Of a stretch of 64,000 bases of DNA, positions 16,326-25,302 are shown piece after piece. The stretch lies in NCBI GenBank assembly GCA_964528645.1, contig CAZGSR010000010.1:1-64000 (forward strand), read 5' to 3'. Positions within the stretch are counted from its first letter, which is position 1. Each line of letters starts with the position of its first letter. The translations under genes and the position numbers were made by a program. The DNA comes from UBA5734 sp964528645. Its GTDB lineage: Bacteria > Bacillota > Clostridia > Saccharofermentanales > UBA5734. The notes beneath the pieces were generated by a model. That model did not search any database. It saw only the letters and a program-made list of their open reading frames with translations, and was not told the origin of the DNA.

Positions 16326-17726
16326 ATGCTCGACAGAAGTCGCCCCCTCAATCATCGACCGGTGCGTCCGGGCCCGGTCCTGTATTGGATGAACCGAGAC
16401 CAGCGTGCGACTGATAACTGGGCCTTGCTCTCCGCCCAGCAGGCAGCCGTCCAGTCCGGTCAGCCGCTGCTGGTCATTTTTTGCCTGCAGGAGGCCTTTC
16501 TTGGCGCCCGGCCGGAGCACTTCAGTTTCATGCTCGAGGGCCTTCTGGAAACGGCGCGCGAGTTGCAGGATTTTAACATTCCGTTCATCGTTCGCCAGGG
16601 CAACCCGGACCGAGCGGTCCTGGCTGTCGCCGGGCAGATCCAGGCCGGTCTGGTTGTGACTGATTTTTCACCGCTGCGCTTGCCACGCCAGTGGCGCAAG
16701 GATCTGGCCGCTGCTGCAGAGCAGGCTGGCTTGGCGGTATGGGAAACAGATGCTCACAACATCATCCCCTGCTGGCTGGCCTCGGACAAACTCGAATTTG
16801 CCGCCCGCACGATCCGGCCGAAAATCCAGCGCCAATTGCCAGCCTGGCTGACCGATCTCCCGGCCTTGGTCCGCCACCCGGTCGATCTGGCAGGAGAATT
16901 GCTGCAGGACGTTTCCGGACCAGGCGCTCGTGCAGTCATCCAGCAAGCCTTGGCGGATCTCGCCCTGCAGTCTGCATCCGACGGTCGCCGCCAGACCTTG
17001 CCACCACCTGGCCCTGCTGCAGCCAGGCAGCGCCTGTCTCAATTCACCACAGAATCCCTGAAAGAGTTCGACCGGCGCAATGATCCGAATCTGCCGGTTT
17101 CTTCGCGCCTGTCGCCCTACCTGCATTTCGGCCAGATTTCGGCCCAGCGGGTGGCCCTGGCCGTCCAGGCGGCTGCCCAGGGCGAACCAGACTTGGCCAC
17201 ACCGGCAGCCTCGTTTCTCGAGGAACTCATCGTGCGGCGCGAATTGTCGGACAATTTCTGCTTTTACAATCCTGACTATGACAACTGGAATGGCTTTCCT
17301 GCCTGGGCCCGCCAGACGCTCGAGCGCCATCGCGCTGACCCGCGGGCCTACCGCTACAGCGATGAACAGCTGGAAAATGGCCAGACCCACGACCCGCTCT
17401 GGAACACGGCCCAGCTCGAGCTGCGCGACACCGGCCAGATGCCGGGCTATCTGCGCATGTACTGGGCCAAGAAACTGCTCGAATGGTGTGCGACTCCAGA
17501 ACAGGCCCAGCAGATTGCGATCGCCCTCAACGATGGTCTGGCGATAGACGGCCGCGATCCCAATGGCTATGTCGGCATTGCCTGGTCGATCGGCGGGGTC
17601 CATGACCGGCCCTGGGGCGAGCGGCCGGTTTTTGGCACGATCCGGACCATGACCTATGATGGCTGCCGCAGGAAATTTTCAGTGGACGATTATATCCGGA
17701 AAGGACGGTACAGGAGAGATGGATAA
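16326..17726 (+). CDS. phr: Class II deoxyribodipyrimidine photolyase
   Basis: 466-residue FAD enzyme that uses blue light to repair cyclobutane pyrimidine dimers. The class II subgroup is indicated by SRLSPYLHFGQIS, the MYWAKKLLEW stretch, and the C-terminal DGRDPNGYVG...WSIGGVHDRPWGERPVFGTIR block near residue 407. The N-terminal Rossmann-like antenna domain (PGPVLYWMNRDQRATDNWAL) is also class II in style. The start has CAGGAGT upstream at a 6-base spacing; the longer open frame to 16197 overlaps the previous gene. It overlaps the DUF523 gene by 8 bases, so the two are translationally coupled. Confidence 0.92.
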   Translation: MLDRSRPLNHRPVRPGPVLYWMNRDQRATDNWALLSAQQAAVQSGQPLLVIFCLQEAFLGARPEHFSFMLEGLLETARELQDFNIPFIVRQGNPDRAVLAVAGQIQAGLVVTDFSPLRLPRQWRKDLAAAAEQAGLAVWETDAHNIIPCWLASDKLEFAARTIRPKIQRQLPAWLTDLPALVRHPVDLAGELLQDVSGPGARAVIQQALADLALQSASDGRRQTLPPPGPAAARQRLSQFTTESLKEFDRRNDPNLPVSSRLSPYLHFGQISAQRVALAVQAAAQGEPDLATPAASFLEELIVRRELSDNFCFYNPDYDNWNGFPAWARQTLERHRADPRAYRYSDEQLENGQTHDPLWNTAQLELRDTGQMPGYLRMYWAKKLLEWCATPEQAQQIAIALNDGLAIDGRDPNGYVGIAWSIGGVHDRPWGERPVFGTIRTMTYDGCRRKFSVDDYIRKGRYRRDG

Positions 17727-18699
17727 GGGACCTGTCACGCTCAAGGAGAAGCCAGTTATTGGCATCAGTGCCTGCGGCTTCAATGCGCCCCTGCGCTACA
17801 ACGGTCGCAGCATGGATTTCATCAAGGCAATCGGACGCGAGAAAGGCGATTTCCGCTGGTGCCCGGTCTGTCCGGAAACGGCTGCCGGGCTGGGTGTGCC
17901 GCGCGACCCGATCCATCTGGTTGGCCAGGACGGTCGTGCCATCTGGCAGGGCGAAGGTAAGATCGTCAGCCGCAATGGCCACGATGTCACCGCGGTCATG
18001 CTCGCAGCTGCCCAGGAAAGCCTTGCCACCCTGCGCCGGGCCGGGGCGAAGGTGTTCATCTACATGGATGGCAGCCCCTCCTGTGGTGTCTACCGGACAA
18101 CGCTGCGCAAACGAAGCCGGGGCAAGCCACCCGGTGTGTTCGGAGCCTTGCTCGATGATGAAGGCTTTTTCCTGATTCCGGCTTTGGAGATGCAAAGTCC
18201 GCTGAAATGGTGGGACTGGCGCCGCCGCATGCTGGCCTATCTCTGGCTGCAGGAAGTCCCGCTTAAAACCAGGGGCGACCTGTACGAGGCCTGGTATCGG
18301 CTCAAATTTCTCTGCCAGGAGCTCGATGACCCGTGGGCCCGTGAACAGGGCCGCTATCTGGCTGCACTGAAAGGCCGTCTCGAGCCGGAGGTCGCGGAAC
18401 AATTCCGCCGCGAAGTCGGTGATGTGCTGCGCCGCCCCTCGACGCTGAAGCGGATCACCGGCAGCCTGTGGAAAAACTACAGCCATCACAAAAAAATCAC
18501 TGGCCGGCCGGTTCCGGACATCCAGGACCCGTCAGTCCTGCGCAATGTCACGACCATTGCCCGGGAACTCATGATCATGGAACGGGAAGCCACGGAGGAA
18601 GGCATCCTGTTTGGCACGGCCCCTGTAACCTTGCGTAAAAAAAGATCAGACAAAGATAAAGTTGAGGCTGATTTCCATGACAGTGCAGACAGCGAGTAA
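17719..18699 (+). CDS. DUF523-domain protein
   Basis: 326 residues. The N-terminal part resembles the DUF523 family: GISACGFNAPLRYNGRS, FRWCPVCPETAAGLGVPR and MDGSPSCGVY, with conserved cysteines that could bind metal. The C-terminal half (about 150 residues) is helical and basic (LKRITGSLWKNYSHHKKITG) and I cannot place it. E. coli ybgA, which carries a related domain, is also next to a photolyase gene, so a link to DNA photorepair is plausible but unproven. The ATG at 17719 has CAGGAGAG immediately upstream and overlaps the photolyase stop. Confidence 0.75.
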   Translation: MDKGPVTLKEKPVIGISACGFNAPLRYNGRSMDFIKAIGREKGDFRWCPVCPETAAGLGVPRDPIHLVGQDGRAIWQGEGKIVSRNGHDVTAVMLAAAQESLATLRRAGAKVFIYMDGSPSCGVYRTTLRKRSRGKPPGVFGALLDDEGFFLIPALEMQSPLKWWDWRRRMLAYLWLQEVPLKTRGDLYEAWYRLKFLCQELDDPWAREQGRYLAALKGRLEPEVAEQFRREVGDVLRRPSTLKRITGSLWKNYSHHKKITGRPVPDIQDPSVLRNVTTIARELMIMEREATEEGILFGTAPVTLRKKRSDKDKVEADFHDSADSE

Positions 18700-20197
18700 G
18701 AAAAAGGTCCTGGTCGTCGGTGCCGGCGTCAGTGGCCTGGCCAGCGCGATCCGCCTGCAGCAGCAGGGATTTTCCGTCGAGATTTATGAGAAGAACGAAC
18801 GGGCCGGTGGCCGCATGGGTGTGGTCGAATTTGACGGCTTCCAGTTCGATCTCGGCCCGACGATCCTGATGATGCCGCAAATGTACCGCGACGTGTTCGA
18901 ATTCTGCGGCAGAAATCCGGATGACTATTTCCAGATGGTCCAGCTCGACCCGATCTATCGCGTCTATTTTGCCGATGGCTCGGTCCACGAAGCGACTTCC
19001 GAGCTAACCCGCCTGGTGGCGGAGCTGGAACGCATCAGCGAGAAGGATGCCCAGGGCTATTTGCGCTACCTCGGTGACATCTACGAACGCTACCTGCTGG
19101 CCAAGGACCATTTCATCGGCCGCGGCTTTAGGACCTGGTCGGATCTTCTCAATCCGACCACACTCTCGGCCGGTCTCAAGCTCAAGACCTTCAACAATGC
19201 CTATGCCATGATTTCCGAGTATGTCGAGAGTGAGAAACTGCGCGAGCTTTTGAGTTTCCAGACGCTCTACATCGGTGTTTCGCCCTACAATGGCCCGTCG
19301 ATCTACACCATCATCCCGATGGTTGAGCTGATCTATGGCGTCTGGTTCATCAAAGGCGGCATGCGCGGCTACGTCACAGCACTGGAACGCCTGTTCACCG
19401 AACTCGGTGGGGTGATCCATCTCAAGGCGCCGGTGGAAACAATCGTCATGGACGGGCGCAAGGCCACCGGACTCATGGTCCAAGGCCAGTTCCAACCGGC
19501 CGACATCGTCCTCTCCACGGCCGATTTCCCCTATGCCATGAAGCAGCTCTTGCCCTCAGATTTTCGCCAGGGCCGCTACCGTCCATCCCAGGTGGAAAAA
19601 TACGAGTATGCCTGCTCGTGTTTCATGCAGTACATTGCTCTCGACAGCCGTGATTTCCCCGGGCTCAATGTCCACAACCTTGCTTTTGCCGAGGACTTCT
19701 CAGGCAACATTGCCGACATCTTCGATGGCCGTTTCCCGAAAGATCCGTCGGTCTACGTCTATGCGCCGGCTTTGCTCGATGAAAGCCTGGCGCCTCAGGG
19801 CCAGCTGGGCCTTTATGTCCTGACCCCGGTGCCCAACCTCAAGGATGGACCGGCAATTGACTGGAAAGATGAAGCAGCCATCGCGACCTACCGGGCCAAG
19901 GCCTATGAAAAAATCCGCCGCATGCTGCCCCTTCAGGATTTCGAGCGCCACATCATCCGGGAAAAAGTCTACACGCCACTCGATTTTGAAATGGATTTCA
20001 ATGCATTCTTCGGCGCGACCTTTGGTTTGCGCCCGACCCTGATGCAGTCGAATTCCTTCCGGCCCCAGCCCAAGGCCGTGCGCTACGACAATCTCTATTT
20101 TGCCGGCAGCAGCAACCATCCTGGAGCCGGTGTCCCGATCGTCCTGATGTCGGCCCAGATTGCTGCGCAGGAGGTTCTGCGCGACCAGGTGCCGTGA
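18677..20197 (+). CDS. Phytoene desaturase-like FAD oxidoreductase (CrtI/CrtN family)
   Basis: 506 residues. An N-terminal dinucleotide-binding motif (VLVVGAGVSGLASAIRLQQQ) and GGRMGVVEFDGFQFDLGP are typical of CrtI, CrtN and CrtP. The C-terminal flavin motif is LYFAGSSNHPGAGVPIVL. Such enzymes desaturate phytoene (C40) or dehydrosqualene (C30) to coloured carotenoids; sequence by eye does not separate the two. The ATG at 18677 has GAGG 9 bases upstream and overlaps the previous gene by 23 bases. Its stop overlaps the start of the phytoene synthase gene as TGATG. Confidence 0.88.
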   Translation: MTVQTASKKKVLVVGAGVSGLASAIRLQQQGFSVEIYEKNERAGGRMGVVEFDGFQFDLGPTILMMPQMYRDVFEFCGRNPDDYFQMVQLDPIYRVYFADGSVHEATSELTRLVAELERISEKDAQGYLRYLGDIYERYLLAKDHFIGRGFRTWSDLLNPTTLSAGLKLKTFNNAYAMISEYVESEKLRELLSFQTLYIGVSPYNGPSIYTIIPMVELIYGVWFIKGGMRGYVTALERLFTELGGVIHLKAPVETIVMDGRKATGLMVQGQFQPADIVLSTADFPYAMKQLLPSDFRQGRYRPSQVEKYEYACSCFMQYIALDSRDFPGLNVHNLAFAEDFSGNIADIFDGRFPKDPSVYVYAPALLDESLAPQGQLGLYVLTPVPNLKDGPAIDWKDEAAIATYRAKAYEKIRRMLPLQDFERHIIREKVYTPLDFEMDFNAFFGATFGLRPTLMQSNSFRPQPKAVRYDNLYFAGSSNHPGAGVPIVLMSAQIAAQEVLRDQVP

Positions 20198-21081
20198 TGG
20201 CCAAGTCAGAGATTCCCATCGAGTTGCTGCCGGATGTTGCCTGGTGTGAAGCGGTCATCCGCCGTCACTCGGGTAGCTTCTATCGCTCGTTCAAGCGTTT
20301 GCCTCCCGGGCGCGCCGCGGCTGTCTTTGCGGTCTATGCTTTTTGCCGCCTGGCGGATGACAGCATCGATGTCGACCATGATCCGGACCAGCTGGACCAG
20401 CTGGCATCCCGGTTGCAGGAATTTGCCGCTGGCAGGACCCCGGATGAACCCCTCTGGCGCTTGCTGCGCTGGGCGTTCACAACGTATGACCTGGAGATCG
20501 CGCCGTTCTTCGAGATGATCGAGGGTCAGCGCCGGGACATCACTTTTGTCCAGCCTGAGACCAACCAGGACTTATGGGACTATTGCTACCTGGTGGCCGG
20601 AACGGTCGGACTGATGATCCTGCCCCTTCTAGCCAGCCCGGTCACAGCTGTCCATCGCCGGCTGGCCATCGATCTGGGCCAGGCGATGCAGATGTCCAAT
20701 ATTCTCCGGGACCTGGCCGCGGACTACCGCCTGGGCCGGATCTACCTGCCTGCGCACGAGCTGGCTGCACGAGGAATCCAGTCGGAAGACCTGGGTCGAG
20801 CCACGCCCACACCGGCCCTGAAAAGCTACTGGCTGGAGCTGGCGCAAGGCGCTCTGCAGCGCTACGAAGGTGTGAAGCGAAATCTCGTATCGTTTGACAC
20901 CAAAGCGCAGTTGCCCGTTCTTCTGGCTCTGCTGTACTATAGTCATATTACTTTACTCGGAATTAAAAATCCGGACATCGTCCTGGAGCGCCGGCTGGTG
21001 GTGCCGGACTCATTCAAATACTGGCTCTACTTAAAGGCACAATGGTACGTCTGGACCTTGAGATTCCGGACAGAGGTGTGA
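20197..21081 (+). CDS. Phytoene/squalene synthase-family protein (CrtB/CrtM)
   Basis: 294 residues, head-to-head prenyl transferase condensing two GGPP (or FPP) molecules. Both aspartate-rich substrate motifs are visible: AFCRLADDSIDVDHD (DDSID about residue 53) and SNILRDLAADYRLGRIYLP (about residue 167). An N-terminal HSGSFYRSFKRLPPGRA block is also characteristic. The start ATG shares a base with the crtI-like stop (TGATG). No GGPP synthase gene is in the window, so substrate must come from elsewhere or from the kinases encoded next. Confidence 0.9.
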   Translation: MAKSEIPIELLPDVAWCEAVIRRHSGSFYRSFKRLPPGRAAAVFAVYAFCRLADDSIDVDHDPDQLDQLASRLQEFAAGRTPDEPLWRLLRWAFTTYDLEIAPFFEMIEGQRRDITFVQPETNQDLWDYCYLVAGTVGLMILPLLASPVTAVHRRLAIDLGQAMQMSNILRDLAADYRLGRIYLPAHELAARGIQSEDLGRATPTPALKSYWLELAQGALQRYEGVKRNLVSFDTKAQLPVLLALLYYSHITLLGIKNPDIVLERRLVVPDSFKYWLYLKAQWYVWTLRFRTEV

Positions 21082-21082
21082 C

Positions 21083-21733
21083 ATGCAGAACTGGATCGGT
21101 ATCGCAGCATCTTTTGGCTTCATTTTCACGGTGATCTTCCTGGCCCGTTTCATGGCCCGCTTTGGCAAGGAGGCCAGCCGCAAAACGGTCCATGTCCTGG
21201 TCTGCAACTGGTGGTTCCTGGCCATGTATTTTTTTGACCAGCCTCTATGGGCGGCCATTGTCCCGGCGAGTTTTGTCGTGATCAACTCACTGTCCTACCG
21301 GTACCAGATTTTCCAGGTTATGGAACGGGGCGAAGGGAAGGAAGACCTCGGCACCGTCTACTATGCGATCTCCCTGCTGATTCTTTCGCTTCTGACGTTT
21401 GGTTCGGGTAAAAATCCGCTGGTCGGAGCAGCAGGGATTCTGCTCATGGGATATGGTGACGGCCTGGCTGCGGTGTTCGGCAAAGCGTTTCCCTGGGGAT
21501 CCTACCGTGTGTTCGGATCCCGTAAAAGCCTGACAGGCAATCTGACCATGTTGGTGGTGTCTTTCGCCGTCCTGGCGTTGCTGATCGCATGGCAGGGCTT
21601 ATCCCCGGTCCTTCCAGCAGCAGTGGGCCTGGCCTTGGTGGCGACGCTGGTGGAAGCCATGACGCCTTTTGGCCTGGATAACCTGACGGTTCCACTGGCC
21701 AGTGCCCTGGCGTACGGGATGGTGATCGGCTGA
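21083..21733 (+). CDS. VTE5/dolichol-kinase-like polyprenol kinase
   Basis: 216-residue polytopic membrane protein with about six helices. The pattern EASRKTVHVLVCNWW, GYGDGLAAVFGKAF and SRKSLTGNLTM (about residue 147) matches the CTP-dependent kinase family that includes phytol kinase VTE5, dolichol kinase and the CDP-diglyceride synthetase fold. Function in this family is phosphorylation of a prenyl alcohol or lipid. AGAGGTG precedes the ATG. It follows crtB by one base and its stop overlaps the DUF92 start. Given the neighbours, the substrate may be farnesol, geranylgeraniol or a similar alcohol; this is inferred. Confidence 0.78.
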   Translation: MQNWIGIAASFGFIFTVIFLARFMARFGKEASRKTVHVLVCNWWFLAMYFFDQPLWAAIVPASFVVINSLSYRYQIFQVMERGEGKEDLGTVYYAISLLILSLLTFGSGKNPLVGAAGILLMGYGDGLAAVFGKAFPWGSYRVFGSRKSLTGNLTMLVVSFAVLALLIAWQGLSPVLPAAVGLALVATLVEAMTPFGLDNLTVPLASALAYGMVIG

Positions 21734-22599
21734 TGGTGGATGAAATCCTGACTCTGCTGGCTTCTTTTGAAACCCTACTCACACTGGTGACTGCAGGCAC
21801 GGTCCTCCTCGGCAGCGCTGTCGTGGCCTATCTGGCCTATCGTCGCCGGTCGCTGACCGGGCTGGCTGCCTTGACCGCCTGTGGCCTCTCGTTTGGCCTG
21901 TATGTGACGGGAGGTCTGCGCCTGGTGGTGCTGCTGTTGACCTTTTTCGCTGGATCGACGGTCCTGACCCACTATCGCCAGAAAGACAAAGACCCGATTG
22001 AATCGGAGATTCATGAGAAAAAGGGACCACGCGACACGTTCCAGGTGATTGCCAATGGGGGACCGGCTCTGCTGATGGGTGTTCTGACCGCCATGACCGG
22101 CCAGGCCGCTTTCCTGGTCGGCAGTGTCGCAGCACTGGCAGCCAGCAATGCCGATACCTGGGCATCGGAACTGGGCGTCTTGAGCCGTCACCAGCCGGTC
22201 TACATCTTGTCACGCCGGCCCGTGGCCCGTGGCTTGTCTGGCGGTGTGACCCGACTGGGTACACTGGCCGCCCTGTCCGGCGGTGTATTCATCGCCCTCG
22301 TGTATGGTTTGCTGCATTGGAGTGATCCAGCCAGTGGCCTGACCCTGGTATCCGACATGGCGGTGATCGCTCTGGCCGGCCTGGTTGGTTCGACGGTTGA
22401 CAGCATTCTCGGTGAGACCTTGCAAGCCCGTTACGCCAGTGCCCGTCACGGCCAGCTGACAGAAAAAAGTGCAGAGCAGGGTCTTGCCAATTCACTCCAG
22501 CATGGCCTGAAATGGCTCAACAACGACTGGGTGAATTTGCTCAGCTCCACCATTGCCGCCCTGGCTGCTGCCGGGCTGATTGCGCTTACGGCACATTGA
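21733..22599 (+). CDS. DUF92/VTE6-like membrane protein, candidate prenyl-phosphate kinase
   Basis: 288-residue membrane protein with about seven helices and the DUF92 signatures SNADTWASELGVL and GLVGSTVDSILGETLQARY. The plant DUF92 protein VTE6 acts as phytyl-phosphate kinase, the second step after VTE5, and cyanobacteria have homologues. Placement immediately after a VTE5-like gene (stop/start overlap at 21731-21733) strongly suggests a paired two-step conversion of a prenyl alcohol to its diphosphate. The bacterial substrate is not established. A basic loop (HYRQKDKDPIESEIHEKKGP) may bind nucleotide or phosphate. Confidence 0.8.
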   Translation: MVDEILTLLASFETLLTLVTAGTVLLGSAVVAYLAYRRRSLTGLAALTACGLSFGLYVTGGLRLVVLLLTFFAGSTVLTHYRQKDKDPIESEIHEKKGPRDTFQVIANGGPALLMGVLTAMTGQAAFLVGSVAALAASNADTWASELGVLSRHQPVYILSRRPVARGLSGGVTRLGTLAALSGGVFIALVYGLLHWSDPASGLTLVSDMAVIALAGLVGSTVDSILGETLQARYASARHGQLTEKSAEQGLANSLQHGLKWLNNDWVNLLSSTIAALAAAGLIALTAH

Positions 22600-22631
22600 C
22601 GCCTCGTATCTATGGGAAGGATGGACTCAAG

Positions 22632-23318
22632 ATGACAGATCTTGGAAATGACTTGTATGCCCCCTACTTTGCCGCCCTGGCCAGCATGGACAAACCAGCC
22701 TGTGTCCAGCTCGTGCTGGCGGCCGTATCGGAGGGCAAGGTCGGCCTGGTTGAATTGTATACGGAGGTGCTGGCCAAATCCCTCAATGAACTGTCGGAGG
22801 CGGAGCTGGGCCAGCCGGATGCCATCTGGCGCGAACATGTCCGCAGTGAAATCACCCGGACTGTGATCGAGTGCTGTTATCCGGCTGTTGTTGCCGAGGT
22901 GAACGCCCGCGAGCAGGAGAGAACCTCAGCAGATCCGGCGGCTGATGCCAAAAAGCGGGTGATGATCGTCCTGCCGGCAGAGGAATTCCATGAACTCGGC
23001 GCCCGCATGGGGGCGGATTTTTTCCAGCTGGCCGGATTTGAGACCTTGTTTGTTGGTGCCAACACACCGGCAGAATCCATTCTGAACGGCATCGGCTATT
23101 TCCAGCCCGACTATGTCGATCTCCATGTCGTCAATTACTATAACCTGTTCAAAGCCAAGGACCTGCTCAACCAGATCCAGCACCAGTACCCCAAGGTCCG
23201 CCTCTTGGCCAGCGGCGGTGCCTTTTCCGGTGAAGCCGGCCAGCTGGATCGATTTGGCCCTGTCTGCCTGGTCCGCTCGCTCGCTGATATCGAGGCCCTG
23301 CTGGAGGAGACACCATGA
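22632..23318 (+). CDS. Stand-alone cobalamin-binding domain protein
   Basis: 228 residues. An N-terminal helical cap (about 1-105), with a conserved-looking WREHVRSEI stretch, precedes a Rossmann-type B12-binding domain. The latter has the ExHxxG cobalt-ligand motif as EFHELG (about residue 117) and the LLASGGAFSG loop near 195. No HTH or methyltransferase domain is fused, unlike CarH/LitR regulators or MetH. In this photolyase and carotenoid gene context a light- or redox-sensing role is attractive but unproven. The start has a GGGAAGGA site upstream. The stop overlaps the next gene as ATGA. Confidence 0.82.
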   Translation: MTDLGNDLYAPYFAALASMDKPACVQLVLAAVSEGKVGLVELYTEVLAKSLNELSEAELGQPDAIWREHVRSEITRTVIECCYPAVVAEVNAREQERTSADPAADAKKRVMIVLPAEEFHELGARMGADFFQLAGFETLFVGANTPAESILNGIGYFQPDYVDLHVVNYYNLFKAKDLLNQIQHQYPKVRLLASGGAFSGEAGQLDRFGPVCLVRSLADIEALLEETP

Positions 23319-24481
23319 GAATTGCCTTTCAAATCGCTGTTCGTTTCCTGTCCTCCAACAAGGGCCAGACGATCCTGATTGCCCTCGGCATCGCCATTGG
23401 CATTTCGGTCCAGATATTCATCGGTTCCTTGATCACCGGCCTGCAAAAAAGCCTGGTCGATACCACCATTGGCAACGCGGCCCAGATCTCGATTGTGTCC
23501 GATTCGGATGACCGTCTGATTGAAAAATACGAACCAGTTGCAGATGCTGCCCGGCGGCGCGAACCGCGCTTGACAGCCATCTCGCCCGTGCTTGACCGGC
23601 CTGGCCTGATTGTCGATGGTGACCGGTCCAACTCGATCCTGATGCGTGGTTTCGATTTTGCCCGTGCTGAGAAGGTCTATGAGTTCTCAGAGCGCCTGGT
23701 GGCAGGTCGGCTGCCCGAACGCGACTCCCAGGCCGTGATTGGTCTCGACTTGGCCAAAGAGCTGGGCGTCCAGCTGGGCGATTCGATCGAAGTGACCGTG
23801 CTGGGCAGCATCAAGAAATCCTTCACCTTGGTGGGTGTTTTTGATCTCGAGGTCCAAAGTGTTAACAAGTCCTGGTTTTTAGCCAATCTCGCGGCCGTCC
23901 AGGATCTCTTTGCCACCGGTGATGCCGTGACCGCGATTGAAATCCAGATCGGACCCGATGAAGTGTTCGAAGCGGATTTGATTTCAGAGAAACTGACGCC
24001 GATTCTCAATGACCCGGAGTTGGAACTGACCAACTGGAAGGTCCAGAATGCCTCTTTGCTCTCGGGCCTCAATGGCCAGAGCGTGTCCAGCTATATGATC
24101 CAATTTTTTGTCGTAGTCTCGGTTGTGCTCGGTATCGCCAGCGTGCTGGCCATTTCCGTGCTGCAGAAATCGAAGCAGATCGGCATTCTCAAGGCCATGG
24201 GCATCAAAACGCGCCAGTCAAGTCTGATTTTCCTGTTCCAAGGCCTGATCCTTGGCCTGATCGGCGGAATCCTGGGTCTCATTATTGGACTCGGATTGTC
24301 CATCAGTTTCACCATTTTTGCGGTGCGCCCCGATGGTTCGCCGGTGGTTCCTCTATTTATCGACCGCAATTTCCTGCTCCTGTCCTTTGGCCTGGCTGTG
24401 GTCGCTTCGACTCTGGCCGCCCTGGTACCGGCCAGGAAGTCCGCCCGACTTGATCCAATCGAGGTTATCCGCAATGGCTGA
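23315..24481 (+). CDS. ABC transporter permease, FtsX/LolC type
   Basis: 388 residues with the typical MacB/LolC topology: one N-terminal helix (about 20-42, TILIALGIAIGISVQIFIGS), a large extracytoplasmic domain with the LPERDSQAVIGLDLAKELGVQLGD block split by short loops, and three C-terminal helices ending in PARKSARLDPIEVIRNG. Such proteins couple ATP hydrolysis to mechanical export or lipoprotein release. Only one permease is encoded, so a homodimer is likely. It is coupled to the B12 gene by an ATGA overlap and followed by its ATPase. Confidence 0.88.
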   Translation: MRIAFQIAVRFLSSNKGQTILIALGIAIGISVQIFIGSLITGLQKSLVDTTIGNAAQISIVSDSDDRLIEKYEPVADAARRREPRLTAISPVLDRPGLIVDGDRSNSILMRGFDFARAEKVYEFSERLVAGRLPERDSQAVIGLDLAKELGVQLGDSIEVTVLGSIKKSFTLVGVFDLEVQSVNKSWFLANLAAVQDLFATGDAVTAIEIQIGPDEVFEADLISEKLTPILNDPELELTNWKVQNASLLSGLNGQSVSSYMIQFFVVVSVVLGIASVLAISVLQKSKQIGILKAMGIKTRQSSLIFLFQGLILGLIGGILGLIIGLGLSISFTIFAVRPDGSPVVPLFIDRNFLLLSFGLAVVASTLAALVPARKSARLDPIEVIRNG

Positions 24482-24497
24482 AAGGACAGGAAAGACC

Positions 24498-25220
24498 ATG
24501 ACATCCCTCAACACACCGCCATCAGGAGCTCCGGAGACGGTCCTGGCCCTGGAGAAAATCAACAAAATCTATGGTGGCAGCGTACCAACCCAGGTCTTGT
24601 TCGATATTGACCTGACCTTTGCCGCCTCGACATTCAATGGCATCATCGGCCAGTCCGGCAGCGGCAAGTCCACCCTGATGAATATCATGGGCACCCTGGA
24701 CCGGCCGACCTCCGGGATTGTCCAGATCAACGGCCGCCGTACGGACCAGCTGGGGCCCGACCAGCTGGCAGAGATTCGCAATGAAACCATTGGCTTCATC
24801 TTCCAGTTCCATTATCTGCTGCCCGAGTTCACCGCCCTGGAAAATGTCCTGATGCCGCATCTGATCAAATATGGGTCCGCCAGCAAGGCGATCCGTGACC
24901 GGGCGACTGAGCTTCTGGACCTGGTGGGCTTGTCTGGCGTCAAGAACAACCTGGCGACCCGGATGTCCGGCGGCCAGCAACAGCGTACCGCGATCGCCCG
25001 GGCCCTGATCATGAATCCCAAAATCATCCTGGCCGACGAACCGACAGGCAATCTGGATTCGGATTCGACAGAGACCGTCTATGACATCATGCGCGAAATC
25101 AACCGGACCTTCCGCACGACCTTCATCATCATCACCCATGATCGCCATATTGCGGAAAAAACCGACCGCATCATCGAAATCAAGGACGGACGCATCAGCC
25201 TCGACCTTGACCGCCGCTGA
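24498..25220 (+). CDS. ABC transporter ATP-binding protein, LolD/MacB type
   Basis: 240 residues with all nucleotide-binding motifs: Walker A GQSGSGKST (about 51), Q-loop IFQFHYLLPEFTALENV, signature MSGGQQQR (about 155), Walker B ILADEPTGNLDS and H-loop THDRH. The sequence style is that of LolD/MacB/FtsE ATPases and matches the permease just upstream (16-base gap). ATG start at 24498 with AGGA upstream; the frame continues upstream inside the permease gene but without support. It is the last gene of the run that began at the photolyase. Confidence 0.92.
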   Translation: MTSLNTPPSGAPETVLALEKINKIYGGSVPTQVLFDIDLTFAASTFNGIIGQSGSGKSTLMNIMGTLDRPTSGIVQINGRRTDQLGPDQLAEIRNETIGFIFQFHYLLPEFTALENVLMPHLIKYGSASKAIRDRATELLDLVGLSGVKNNLATRMSGGQQQRTAIARALIMNPKIILADEPTGNLDSDSTETVYDIMREINRTFRTTFIIITHDRHIAEKTDRIIEIKDGRISLDLDRR

Positions 25221-25302
25221 ATGGACAATGGTGAAAAACGGCTGCCCGTGAAAACGCGAAAAGGTCCTGCAAGTTCAGAGTAATTTTCATGCATTTTGCT
25301 AT

